A stretch of 64,000 nt of DNA, taken from NCBI RefSeq assembly GCF_026810505.1, contig NZ_CP101750.1, forward strand, positions 897,448-961,447. The letters run 5' to 3'. The notes below the pieces were generated by a model. That model saw only the letters and a list, made by a program, of their open reading frames with translations, was not told the DNA's origin and did not search any database. A program made the position numbers and the translations under genes. This document shows positions 45,917-54,531 of this stretch, in pieces (the stretch's first letter is position 1; each line of letters opens with the position of its first letter). The stretch is from Streptomyces sp. Je 1-369 (GTDB lineage: Bacteria > Actinomycetota > Actinomycetes > Streptomycetales > Streptomycetaceae).

Positions 45917-48900
45917 GTGAAGCCTCACCGCAAAGCCCGAAGATCCACGGGACTGCTGCTCGCCGCCTTCATCGGAGCCGGTCTGCTCGCGCCCGGCGCG
46001 GTCGCGGACGACGATCCGCGGCCGTTCGCGGACCTACCGCCCCAGGAACCCGGCGTCACCCTGCGCGTGTTCGACGTGCGGACCCCGCTGGAGAAGCTGT
46101 GCACCCTCAAGCCGGCCCAGACGCCCAACGTCGACAAGCTGATCCCGACGGCCGACTGGACGTCGACCGACGGCTTCGGCTTCAGCGACAACTTCGTGTC
46201 GCAGATCATCGGGAACCTGAACGTGCCGGAAGCGGGCGCGTACGACTTCCGGCTGATCAGCGACGACGGTTCGCGGCTCCTCCTCGGCGGACAGCAGGTC
46301 ATCGACCACGACGGGCTGCACGGCGCCGAGCCCAAGGACGGGAGCATTACCCTCAACGCCGGGTACCAGTCGCTGCGCATCGATCACTTCGACCGGGGCG
46401 GGGGTCAGCAGGTCACCCTCCAGTGGAAGCCGCCCGGCGCGGGTGAGTTCACGACCGTGCCGAACTCCGTGCTCAGCACGGACGCCGACGTCGTACGGGT
46501 CACCGCGCCCGGCCGCAAGGAGTGCGAGGGGACGTACGACACACCGGGCGACGGCCTGCCGCTCACCGAGGTCAACCCGGGCTACGAGCTGACCGACCTG
46601 CGCCCCAAGGGCTTCGAGCCGCAGGTGTCCGCGATGGACTGGCTGCCCGACGGGCGGCTCGCGATCTCCACGTGGGGCGGCAGCACCGAGACGAAGGGCG
46701 AGGTGTATCTGCTCGACCACGTCACCGGTGAGACGAGCCCCGAGAAGGTCACGTACAAGAAGGTCGCCGACGGGCTCAGGGAGCCGATGGGCATCAAGTA
46801 CGTGGACGGGAAGCTGTACGTGTCGGAGAAGCACCAGCTGACCGAGTTGAACGACACGAACGGCGACGACGTCACCGACGAGAAGCGGAAGATCGCCGAG
46901 TGGCCGTACGGCAAGAACTTCCACGAGTTCGCGTTCGGCCTGCTCTACGAGAAGGGCGACTTCTACCTGAACCTCTCCGTCGCCATCAACTACGGCGGCG
47001 CGACCACCGACCCGCAGCCCGCCCCGAACCGCGGCACGACCATCAAGGTCAACAAGGCGACGGGCAAGGTGAGTTACCTCGCCGGGGGCCTGCGCACCCC
47101 GAACGGCATCGGGCGCGGCCCGGGCAACGACCTGTTCGTCACGGACAACCAGGGCGGCTGGCTGCCCGCGTCCAAGCTGGTCCACATCAAACAGGACCGG
47201 TTCTTCAACCACTACATGAACCCCGACGGGCCCTACGACGACAAGCCCGTCACCAAGCCCGCGCTCTGGCTTCCGCAGAACGAGATAGCCAACTCCCCCA
47301 GCACGCCCATGCAGTTGAAGAAGGGGCCGTTCGCCGGGCAGATGGTGTTCGGCGACGTCACGTACGGCGGACTGCAGCGCGCGGCCCTGGAGAAGGTCGC
47401 CGGTGAGTACCAGGGCGCGGTCTTCCGGCACACGCAGGGCCTGGAGGCCGGCATCTCGCGGATCAGCCAGGGTCCCGACGGCGCGATCTACACCGGCGGC
47501 CTGGGCGCGGACGGCAACTGGGGCCAGGAGGGAAAGCTCCGCTTCGGCCTGCAGAAGCTGACGCCGAACGGGAAGACCGCCTTCGACATCAAGACGATGC
47601 GCGCCACCCGTGACGGCTTCGACCTCACCTACACCAAGCCCCTCTCCGAGGAGACCGCGGCCGAGCTCACGGAGGGCGCGTACGCGGTGGAGCAGTGGCG
47701 GTACGTTCCCACGCCGGACTACGGCGGCCCGAAGGTCGACGAGGAGTCGCTGCCGGTCGCGTCGGCGAAGCTCTCGGACGACCGGCGCACGGTGCGGCTC
47801 ACCATCCCCGGCCTGAAGCCCGACCGGGTCGTGCACGTCCGCTCGCCCCGCCCGTTCTCGTCCGCCGGTGGCGAGGAGCTGTGGTCCACCGAGGCCTGGT
47901 ACACCCTGAACGCCAAGCCGGGCCCGCAGGAGCCCGTCACGACGTACGACGCCGAGTCCGCGAAGCTGTCCGGCGGCGCGGACATCGACAAGGAGCACGC
48001 CGGATTCACCGGCGGCGGGTTCGTCGACGGCTTCGGTGACAAGGGCGCGAAGGCGACCTTCGACGTCGTGGTCGACAGGACGGGCGCGTACGACGTGGGG
48101 CTGCGCTACGCCAACGGCCCGCACCCGGCCCCCGGCACCAAGACGGTCGGCGTCAGCGTGAACGGCGGCGCGGCGCGACAGACGAGCCTGCCGTCCACGG
48201 TCGCGTGGAACCGCTGGTCCACGAAGACCGAACGGCTCTCCCTGCGCAAGGGCCACAACACGATCACGTACGCCGTGGGCGCCGATGACACCGGTCATGT
48301 GAACCTCGACGCGCTCGACGTGCGCAGGCCGGGCGCGAGGATCGACCTGTTCTCCGGCGGCAGCGTCTCCACCGCCTGGCAGCACAGTGACGGCCGCAGC
48401 GCCGAGTGGCCGCACACCGCCGAGAAGTCCATGGAGGTCTGCTGCGGCGACCTGCGCACGAAACAGCACTTCGGGGACTTCGAGCTGCACGTCGAGTTCC
48501 GGGTGCCGAAGCTGCCGGACGACGTGACGGGGCAGGACCGCGGCAACAGCGGGGTCTACCTCCAGGAGCGGTACGAGGTGCAGATCCTCGACTCGTACGG
48601 CGTGGCGAAGCTCGCGGACAACGAGGCGGGGGCGATCTACCAGAAGAAAGCCGCCGACCTCAACGCGTCGAAGGCGCCGGAGACCTGGCAGACGTACGAC
48701 ATCACCTTCCGTGCCGCCCGCTTCGACGCGGACGGCGGAAAGACGTCGGACGCGCGGGTCACCGTCGTCTGGAACGGCAAGAAGGTCCACGACGACGTGG
48801 CCGTGGACGGTCCGACCGGTGCGGGTGACGCCGAGTCCGCGGCGGCCGGCGCGATCCGGTTGCAGGACCACGGCAACAAGGTCCGCTTCCGCAATGTGTG

Positions 48901-48925
48901 GGTGGAGCCGGTGCCCGTGTCCTGA
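45917..48925 (+). CDS. secreted four-domain protein: PA14, beta-propeller, CBM6/35-like, DUF1080
   Basis: This 1002-residue secreted protein has a signal peptide (RRSTGLLLAAFIGAGLLAPG), then four domains. A PA14 carbohydrate-binding domain (about 45-190) contains AYDFRLISDDGSRLLLGG. A sorbosone-dehydrogenase-like propeller (about 215-570) includes RTPNGIGRGPGNDLFVTDNQ. A CBM6/35-like module (about 675-810) includes ANGPHPAPGTKTVGVSVNGG. A C-terminal DUF1080 domain, the 3-keto-disaccharide hydrolase/laminarinase-like fold (about 815-1000), includes GNSGVYLQERYEVQILDSYG. Such DUF1080 domains act on 3-keto sugars or glycans; the architecture suggests glycan binding and oxidation/hydrolysis at the cell surface. 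GTG start with AGGAGGA 5 bases upstream. It is monocistronic. A PQQ cofactor is not assured. Confidence 0.9.
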   Translation: MKPHRKARRSTGLLLAAFIGAGLLAPGAVADDDPRPFADLPPQEPGVTLRVFDVRTPLEKLCTLKPAQTPNVDKLIPTADWTSTDGFGFSDNFVSQIIGNLNVPEAGAYDFRLISDDGSRLLLGGQQVIDHDGLHGAEPKDGSITLNAGYQSLRIDHFDRGGGQQVTLQWKPPGAGEFTTVPNSVLSTDADVVRVTAPGRKECEGTYDTPGDGLPLTEVNPGYELTDLRPKGFEPQVSAMDWLPDGRLAISTWGGSTETKGEVYLLDHVTGETSPEKVTYKKVADGLREPMGIKYVDGKLYVSEKHQLTELNDTNGDDVTDEKRKIAEWPYGKNFHEFAFGLLYEKGDFYLNLSVAINYGGATTDPQPAPNRGTTIKVNKATGKVSYLAGGLRTPNGIGRGPGNDLFVTDNQGGWLPASKLVHIKQDRFFNHYMNPDGPYDDKPVTKPALWLPQNEIANSPSTPMQLKKGPFAGQMVFGDVTYGGLQRAALEKVAGEYQGAVFRHTQGLEAGISRISQGPDGAIYTGGLGADGNWGQEGKLRFGLQKLTPNGKTAFDIKTMRATRDGFDLTYTKPLSEETAAELTEGAYAVEQWRYVPTPDYGGPKVDEESLPVASAKLSDDRRTVRLTIPGLKPDRVVHVRSPRPFSSAGGEELWSTEAWYTLNAKPGPQEPVTTYDAESAKLSGGADIDKEHAGFTGGGFVDGFGDKGAKATFDVVVDRTGAYDVGLRYANGPHPAPGTKTVGVSVNGGAARQTSLPSTVAWNRWSTKTERLSLRKGHNTITYAVGADDTGHVNLDALDVRRPGARIDLFSGGSVSTAWQHSDGRSAEWPHTAEKSMEVCCGDLRTKQHFGDFELHVEFRVPKLPDDVTGQDRGNSGVYLQERYEVQILDSYGVAKLADNEAGAIYQKKAADLNASKAPETWQTYDITFRAARFDADGGKTSDARVTVVWNGKKVHDDVAVDGPTGAGDAESAAAGAIRLQDHGNKVRFRNVWVEPVPVS

Positions 48926-48929
48926 CCTG

Positions 48930-49370
48930 TCACCCCCCGGCGAAGAGCGTGGTGCCGTCGGGGCCGAGCGCCTCCACGCGTGCGCCGTGTTCGACGGTGC
49001 GGCTGACCGTGCAGTACTTCTCGTGCGTCAGCCGGATGGCGCGCTCCAGCGCCTCCGCGGCGCGGGTGTCGCCCTCGGGCAGGTCGAGTTCGTAGGAGAC
49101 CCGGACGACGCCGACGCGGCCGTCGTCCTCGGGCCGGGAGACCGACTCGACGACGACGCGCAGCGCGTCGTGTTCGACGGTGCGGGCGGTGCGGTCCACG
49201 ACGAGTCCGCCGCAGCCGCCGAGTGCGGCGAGGAGGAGTTCGACGGGGGTGAAGGAGGGCTGGGCGTCGGGGTTGTCGGCGGCGGCGACGCGGACCTCGG
49301 CCCCGCGGTCGTTGCGGGCGGTCCAGTCGCGTTCGCCGTTGCGTACGGTCTCGATGCGGTAGTCGGCCAT
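48930..49370 (-). CDS. OsmC-family peroxiredoxin-like protein
   Basis: This 146-residue protein has the two reactive cysteines of the OsmC/Ohr superfamily: one in LAALGGCGGLVVDRTA and one in LTHEKYCTVSRTV. Such proteins reduce organic peroxides or fatty-acid hydroperoxides with dihydrolipoyl partners. The start is the ATG at 49370, since the longer frame has no homology; a strong ribosome-binding site is not visible. The gene ends only four bases from the convergent four-domain gene. It is probably a stress-protection protein. Confidence 0.88.
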   Translation of the reverse strand: MADYRIETVRNGERDWTARNDRGAEVRVAAADNPDAQPSFTPVELLLAALGGCGGLVVDRTARTVEHDALRVVVESVSRPEDDGRVGVVRVSYELDLPEGDTRAAEALERAIRLTHEKYCTVSRTVEHGARVEALGPDGTTLFAGG

Positions 49371-49589
49371 GGCGGAACGGTAACCAGGGCCGGGCCCGGT
49401 ACGACACAGACTCTCAGGGGGCCTGTCGCACGTCTCCCCGGGTGGAGGAGGCGACAAGGTCTCGGCGACGGTGGCGGGCTGGGGCTACCGGACAGTGGGC
49501 ACGGCGTTCGAGGACACGGTGCCGTCGGCTTGACGGGGACGGGGACGGGGACGGGGCGCGAGCGGCGGGAGGGGTGCGAAGACCGGCTT

Positions 49590-51635
49590 TCAGGCGTCGG
49601 GTACGGCGAAGTCGCACCAGACCGCTTTGCCTTCGCCGCGCGGCTCGACGCCCCAGCAGGAGGCGACCGCCTCCACGAGGAGCAGCCCGCGCCCGGAAGT
49701 GGCGGTCTCCGCGGGTGACCTTCTGCGGGGGCGGGCGCTGGAGCGGTCCTTCACCCACAGGCGGACACGTCGCGGCGGCCCAGAGAGCACCTCCAGAGTG
49801 AGGATGGCGCCTCCGTCGGTGTGGACGAGGGCGTTGACGAGGAGTTCACCGGCCGCCACTTCCACGTCGTCGGCGACCGTGCCGAACCCCCACGAGGCGA
49901 GGTGTTCGCGCAGGGCGGCCCGCGCGTCGGCGAGCCCTTCCGGGTCGGCCTGATGGACGTACCGGTGGATGCGCGGCTCCTGGAGGGTCCCTGGGTCGGG
50001 CAGCCTGCGCAGGACGAGCAGCGCCACGTCGTCGCTCGTGCCCCATCTCTCCCACAGCGCGTGCGAGAGGTGGTCCGCCAGGGCCTCGGCGCGTTCGGGG
50101 CCCTGGCGCATCACCTCGGCGAGGTTGCGCATGCCGGTGTCGACGTCGAGGGCGGCGTCCTCCACGAGCCCGTCGGTGCAGAGCACCATGGTCTCGCCGG
50201 GCACGAGGTCGAGGCGGACCTCGGGGAAGTCCTCCATGCCGAATTCGGTGGCCAGGCCGAGCGGCAGTCCGCCGGGGACCCGGGGCACGCCAACCCGTTT
50301 GTCCACGTGGCGCACGAGGGGCGGCAGGTGTCCGGCGCGGACCGCGCGCACGATGCCGCTGGCGGGGTCGAACTGGGCGTACGTACAGGTGGCGAACCGC
50401 TCGGTGTCGAGCTCGGCGAGGAAGCGGGAGGCACGGGAGAGCACCGTGCCCGGCGGGTGGCCCTCGCCCGCGAAGGCGCGCAGGGCGATGCGCAGCTGGC
50501 CCATGATGGCCGCGGCGTGGGTGTCGTGCCCTTGTACGTCGCCCACGACCAGGCCGATGCGGCCGCGCGGCAGGGCGACGACGTCGTAGAAGTCGCCGCC
50601 GACGTCGCGGCCGCCCCACGCCGCGTGGTAGCGCACGGCGACCTCGCAGTCCGCGACGGCGGGCACCCCGCGCGGCAGCATGGTGGCCTGGAGGCTCTTG
50701 GCGAGGTCCCGTTCCTCGTCGAAGAGCATGGCGCGCTGCAGCGACTGGGCGACGATGCCGGAGAGCCCGATGCAGAGGTTGCGGTCCGCGTCGGTGAAGT
50801 CCTTGCGGCCGCGGTAGAAGAGGCCGAGTCCGCCGATGGCACGGTCCTGGGCGACCAGCGGCAGGAACGCCGCCGAGTCGAGGCGCATGTGCTCGATGTA
50901 GGGCCGCAGGCGGGTGAAGCGGCGCGCGAGGTCGGGCAGTGAGGCGACGAAGCGGGGCTGCCGTGTCATGACGGCTTCGGCGAGCGGCTGTGACTCGTCG
51001 ACCTTGTGCAGCTTGAGTTCGTCGAGGGCCTGCATCGTCTGGCCCACGAGGGCGATCAGCTTCAGCTTGTCCCCCTCGACGAGACCGAGGACGAGTCCGT
51101 CGGCGGCGAACCGGTCGAGGCCGCTCGCGCCGGACAGGACGGCGACCACGTCGTCGACCGTGACGGCCCGGGAGAGTGCCTGCGTGGTGCCCTGCACCAT
51201 CAGGGCGATGCCCTGGCGGCGTTCCTCCCTGGGATCGATGGCGGCGAGTTCCGCCCCGTCCTCGGACGCCGAACGCAGGATGCCGAGTACGCGCACGGCC
51301 CGGCCCTCGCCGTCGCGGACGATGCGTCCGCGCGCGTGGCCGAGGTGGATCGTGCCGTCCCTGCGCCGGGCCCGGAAGTAGACGCCGTACCCGTCGGCTC
51401 CGGAGGCGACGGCCTCGGTGACGGCGTAGTTGATGCGGACGGCCTCCTCCGGGGGGATGCGCCCCTGGAGCGAGGTCACCAGGCCGTTGAATTCCTCGGG
51501 GCGCAGGTCGAGCACCGCGAGGGAGCCGGCGTCGAGACCGAGCGCGCCGGTCCTCAGGTCCCAGTCGAAGCCGCCCACGCCGGTGAGGAGCAGGCACTGT
51601 TCCACATCGACGGATGTCTTCTTCGCTGACGTCAT
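49590..51635 (-). CDS. PAS-GAF-SpoIIE phosphatase-HATPase signalling protein
   Basis: This 681-residue protein is a typical large Streptomyces regulator of anti-sigma pathways. Order: PAS-like domain (10-125), GAF (140-305, with QRAMLFDEERDLAKSLQ at its end), PP2C/SpoIIE phosphatase (320-540; metal ligands in GRDVGGDFYDV, GLVVGDVQGHD, CTDGLVED and GTSDDVALLV), and a C-terminal HATPase_c kinase-like domain (550-680; AAGELLVNALVHTDGG). It likely dephosphorylates or phosphorylates STAS antagonists such as the one encoded at 20.7 kb, linking signals sensed by PAS/GAF to stress sigma activity; the pairing is inference. It begins at an ATG at 51635. Confidence 0.9.
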   Translation of the reverse strand: MTSAKKTSVDVEQCLLLTGVGGFDWDLRTGALGLDAGSLAVLDLRPEEFNGLVTSLQGRIPPEEAVRINYAVTEAVASGADGYGVYFRARRRDGTIHLGHARGRIVRDGEGRAVRVLGILRSASEDGAELAAIDPREERRQGIALMVQGTTQALSRAVTVDDVVAVLSGASGLDRFAADGLVLGLVEGDKLKLIALVGQTMQALDELKLHKVDESQPLAEAVMTRQPRFVASLPDLARRFTRLRPYIEHMRLDSAAFLPLVAQDRAIGGLGLFYRGRKDFTDADRNLCIGLSGIVAQSLQRAMLFDEERDLAKSLQATMLPRGVPAVADCEVAVRYHAAWGGRDVGGDFYDVVALPRGRIGLVVGDVQGHDTHAAAIMGQLRIALRAFAGEGHPPGTVLSRASRFLAELDTERFATCTYAQFDPASGIVRAVRAGHLPPLVRHVDKRVGVPRVPGGLPLGLATEFGMEDFPEVRLDLVPGETMVLCTDGLVEDAALDVDTGMRNLAEVMRQGPERAEALADHLSHALWERWGTSDDVALLVLRRLPDPGTLQEPRIHRYVHQADPEGLADARAALREHLASWGFGTVADDVEVAAGELLVNALVHTDGGAILTLEVLSGPPRRVRLWVKDRSSARPRRRSPAETATSGRGLLLVEAVASCWGVEPRGEGKAVWCDFAVPDA

Positions 51636-51823
51636 GGTGGTCTCCGGTATGCCGCTCGGCCACCATATGCTCCGCGCGCGTCACCCGCCCGCCGGAGTCC
51701 GGCGTGCCGATGGTCCCGTGAAACGTGACCTTGGTCCTGTGTGAGTCGTCATCGTCGGGACATTCGCTCTGTGTCGGCCTGGAGCTCCAGCGCCGACCGG
51801 AGCACAAAGAGAGGAACGTTCTC

Positions 51824-52084
51824 GTGGGCATCATCGCCTGGATCCTGATCGGTCTCATCGCGGGAGCCATCGCCAAGGCCCTCACCCCCGGCAAGGACCC
51901 GGGAGGCTGCCTGGTGACCATGGTGATCGGCATCGTGGGCGGGCTGCTCGGCGGCTGGCTGGGCAAGGTGATCTTCGGCGTCCACTCGATCAACGGGTTC
52001 TTCCACCTGTCGACGTGGATCGCCGCCATCATCGGCTCCGTGATCGTTCTGTTCGCCTACCGCATGATCGCGGGGAAGCGGTAG
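51824..52084 (+). CDS. GlsB/YeaQ/YmgE-family stress response membrane protein
   Basis: This 86-residue protein has three predicted membrane helices with short glycine-rich turns (GIIAWILIGLIAGAIAKALT, then VTMVIGIVGGLLGGWLGKV, then AAIIGSVIVLFAYRMI). The layout and glycine pattern match the small transglycosylase-associated/GlsB family that is induced by stress. Function is not established. GTG start at 51824 with GAGAGG 9 bases upstream; the longer frame contains no plausible start signal. It ends 17 bp before a strong terminator, so it is monocistronic. Confidence 0.88.
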   Translation: MGIIAWILIGLIAGAIAKALTPGKDPGGCLVTMVIGIVGGLLGGWLGKVIFGVHSINGFFHLSTWIAAIIGSVIVLFAYRMIAGKR

Positions 52085-52101
52085 GACCCACCCACAGATC
52101 C

Positions 52102-52141
52102 CCTCGGGGGCGCGCATCCGGACGGATGCGCGCCCCCGAGG
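52102..52141 (+). terminator. strong hairpin terminator
   Basis: Bases 52102-52119 pair with 52124-52141 in an 18-bp perfect stem (core GGGGGCGCGCATCC) with a 4-base loop. It follows the small membrane protein gene by 17 bp and precedes the AlkB-like gene. There is no U-tract, as is common here. Confidence 0.92.
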
Positions 52142-52215
52142 CGTTTCCGGCCTTACGAGGTGTGCCGAACCTTTCGAATTAGCTCACGTGTTCGAATGGC
52201 GCTTACACTGACGGC

Positions 52216-52845
52216 ATGACAACCCACCAGCTCCAGGGATCGCTCTTCGACCAGAGCGACGACGTACGCCTCGGCTCCCTGGCCGGAATCCGCCGGACGG
52301 TCCTCGGCGACGGCGCGTGGATCGACCTGCTGCCGGGCTGGCTGAGCGGCGCAGACGCCCTGTTCGAGCGGCTGGCCACGGAGGTCCCGTGGAAGGCCGA
52401 ACAACGCCAGATGTACGAGCGGGTCGTGGCCGTGCCGCGCCTGCTCGCCTTCTACGGCGCGGGCGAACGGCTCCCCCACCTCGTCCTCGACGAGGCCAGG
52501 CAGGCCCTCTCCGAACGCTACGCCGCCGAGCTCGGCGAGGCGTTCACGACGGCGGGCCTGTGCCACTACCGGGACGGGCGCGACAGCGTGGCCTGGCACG
52601 GCGACCGGATCGGCCGGGGCGCCCGTGAGAACACGATGGTCGCCATCCTCTCCGTGGGAGCCCCCCGCGACCTGCTGCTCCGTCCGCGGCGCGGCGGCGC
52701 CACCGTCCGGCAGCCGCTCGGGCACGGCGATCTGATCGTGATGGGCGGCTCCTGCCAGCGCACCTGGGAGCACGCCGTCCCCAAGTCCGCCCGCGCCTCC
52801 GGTGGACGCATCAGCATCCAGTTCCGGCCGCACGGCGTGCGGTGA
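52216..52845 (+). CDS. AlkB-like 2-oxoglutarate/Fe(II) dioxygenase
   Basis: This 209-residue protein resembles AlkB demethylases, which repair alkylated bases in DNA or RNA. Iron ligands are H128 and D130 in AWHGDRIG and H186 in RTWEHAVPK; the 2-oxoglutarate-binding arginines are in GGRISIQFRPHG (R198 and R204). Residues 60-80 contain the usual MYERVVAVPRL substrate lid. It is monocistronic. Its 3' end overlaps a small remnant on the other strand. It probably repairs methyl lesions, although relatives act on proteins or RNA. Confidence 0.9.
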   Translation: MTTHQLQGSLFDQSDDVRLGSLAGIRRTVLGDGAWIDLLPGWLSGADALFERLATEVPWKAEQRQMYERVVAVPRLLAFYGAGERLPHLVLDEARQALSERYAAELGEAFTTAGLCHYRDGRDSVAWHGDRIGRGARENTMVAILSVGAPRDLLLRPRRGGATVRQPLGHGDLIVMGGSCQRTWEHAVPKSARASGGRISIQFRPHGVR

Positions 52846-52945
52846 GGGCGAACAGCCGGGTGAGCGGGTGGAAGCGGTAGCACCCGGGAGCCCGGGACTC
52901 CAGGAGCTGCACGTCGACCACCTGCTCCAGGATCACCTCCGTCGC
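52811..52945 (-). pseudogene. C-terminal remnant of an AfsR/SARP-type regulator
   Basis: On the minus strand the 135 bases to the stop at 52811 read EVILEQVVDVQLLESRAPGC, then YRFHPLTRLFAL. This matches the well-known end of the NB-ARC/TPR-linked helix of AfsR-type SARP regulators (LVDVQLLESPAPGRYRFHDL type), as I recall it. No start codon, SARP DNA-binding domain or NB-ARC domain is present; the rest of the frame upstream lies inside the flavoprotein gene and is a shadow. The fragment overlaps the 3' end of the AlkB-like gene by 35 bp. It is a decayed gene end, showing past loss of a pathway regulator here. Confidence 0.55.
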
Positions 52946-54294
52946 GTGAGCGCGTGGCGTACCACTTTGGCGACGACGGTCGGGCGGAACAGCAGCGCGG
53001 GCGGTGACGTCATGTTCAGGACCCGTACGAACCGCGCCCACACGCTGGGGTCGTGCACGGCGAGCGCGAAGACCTGCTGGTTGTACCAGTGGGCGAAGCG
53101 TGCGGGCAGCGGGTGACCGCCGGGTGCCCACATGAGGTCCGAGCTGGTGGCCATGGTCCACGGGACCTGGATGACGCGGGCCGCGGCACGCTGGTAGGCG
53201 CGGCTGAGCCCGTCGAGGCCACCGGCCCGGTGGCGGTTCAGGAGGCGGCCGAGCAGCTGCGCTTCGAGTGCGGCGACGGTGAGTCCCTGCCCGTACACGG
53301 GGTTGAAGACGCAGAGCGCGTCGCCGACCGCGACGAGGCGTTCGGGCCAGCGGGTGTTCTTGTGGTGCAGGCGCCATTCGTTGCCGTTGTTCGTGTAGCG
53401 GCGGATGTCCCCCTCGCGGGTGCCGCGCTTGATCTGTTCGGCGAGGCGCGGGGTGCCGAGGCTCTGGGCGAAGTCGAGGTAGCCCTCGTCGTCGGTGGGC
53501 GGCACGTGTTCGTCGACGCCGAACAGCGAGCACATCCAGCGGTCGCGTTCCACGGCGAGGACGACGCCGCCGCGCGGTACGTCGGGCGCGAAGGCCATCT
53601 GGTAGGCGACGTCGAAGTCCTGCTCGTCCTGCGGCGGGCGTACGTAGCACGCGGAGGTATAGGTGATCTTCGCTTTGATGACGTTCCTGGGGGACGCGGG
53701 CAGGTGCGCGTCGGTGAGCCAGCGGTCGACGGATGTGGTGCGGCCCGACGCGTCGACGACCAGGTCGGCGGTGACCTCGGTGGGTTCCTCGCCCTCGGTG
53801 CGGTACCTGACCCGGTCCAGGCGGCCTGGCGCGCTCGCGGTGACCGTCTCGCAGCGGGCGGCCGGGACGACGCGCACCGCGGGGAGCGCCGAGATCCGTT
53901 GCCGCAGCCGGCGCTCCAGCTCGTCGCGCGTGAAGGTCTGGATGCGGACGCCCACCGGGTCGGTCGGCGCGTATCCGGTGGGCAGGAGGAAGCTGATCCG
54001 CTCGCCGTAGTCGAAGACGGGCGCGCCCTCCTCGGCGAGCTCCGCCCGCAGCCCGGGGAAGAGGGTTTCCAGGACCTCGCCGCCGCGGGCGAGCAGGGCG
54101 TGCGCGTGGTAGCCCTGCGGGACGTGCGGGTGGACGCCGGTGTCGGGCAGCACCGGGTCGCGTTCCAGGACCAGCACCTCGCCGAAGTGGTCGGCCAGGA
54201 CCCGTGCCGTCACGAGACCGGCGTATCCGCCGCCTACGACGACGGCCCGCTCCCAGCGGGCGGCGGGCGGCGAGCTGTGCTGGTTGTCCGGCAT
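52933..54294 (-). CDS. FAD-dependent monooxygenase/epoxidase-like flavoprotein
   Basis: This 453-residue protein has the FAD-binding VVVGGGYAGLVTARVLADHF (18-37) and the second flavin motif RLVAVGDALCVFNPVYGQG (about 327-345), characteristic of the group that includes squalene-type and polyether epoxidases (LasC/MonCI-like). Substrate is unknown; it could be a hydroxylase or epoxidase of a secondary metabolite or a lipid. The ATG at 54294 has GGGAGGGG 8 bases upstream, so I preferred it to an in-frame ATG at 54336 with no such site. It is monocistronic, and a SARP remnant lies at its 3' end. Confidence 0.88.
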   Translation of the reverse strand: MPDNQHSSPPAARWERAVVVGGGYAGLVTARVLADHFGEVLVLERDPVLPDTGVHPHVPQGYHAHALLARGGEVLETLFPGLRAELAEEGAPVFDYGERISFLLPTGYAPTDPVGVRIQTFTRDELERRLRQRISALPAVRVVPAARCETVTASAPGRLDRVRYRTEGEEPTEVTADLVVDASGRTTSVDRWLTDAHLPASPRNVIKAKITYTSACYVRPPQDEQDFDVAYQMAFAPDVPRGGVVLAVERDRWMCSLFGVDEHVPPTDDEGYLDFAQSLGTPRLAEQIKRGTREGDIRRYTNNGNEWRLHHKNTRWPERLVAVGDALCVFNPVYGQGLTVAALEAQLLGRLLNRHRAGGLDGLSRAYQRAAARVIQVPWTMATSSDLMWAPGGHPLPARFAHWYNQQVFALAVHDPSVWARFVRVLNMTSPPALLFRPTVVAKVVRHALTRRR

Positions 54295-54403
54295 GGCCGG
54301 GCCCCTCCCTGTCGGCGCAACGTCCCACCACTCCACCGTGGAGCGCCCCGCTTCTCAAGACCCCCCGGGGAGCGCACGGAAGCACTTGATCTTCCGCCTC
54401 CGC

Positions 54404-54428
54404 GTCTCACGCCGAAGATCTCGGGTAC
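54404..54428 (+). promoter_or_regulatory. sigma-B-type promoter of the stress module
   Basis: GTCT at 54404-54407, 15 bases, then GGGTAC at 54423-54428 is a full match to the Streptomyces sigma-B-group consensus GNNT-N14-16-GGGTAY. The small gene it would drive starts at 54532, leaving a leader of about 95 bases. A downstream stress operon with catalase supports this reading. It has not been tested. Confidence 0.7.
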
Positions 54429-54531
54429 TCGTCACAGGCCGCGATCGCCCGTGTGGCGGACCGGCGAACTGTGTGGGCACCGTGGGAGGGGCCCACACCG
54501 GCCAGATGTCACCCAGCTGAAAGAGCACACC

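Noticed and set aside
46034..48871. A 945-codon open frame antisense to the four-domain secreted protein
   Set aside because: No domain, no start signal, and the sense strand has a signal peptide and four recognisable domains.
51733..51757. GTGT-N14-GGGACA upstream of the GlsB-like gene as another sigma-B promoter
   Set aside because: The -10 element differs from GGGTAY at two positions, so it is too weak to list as a promoter.
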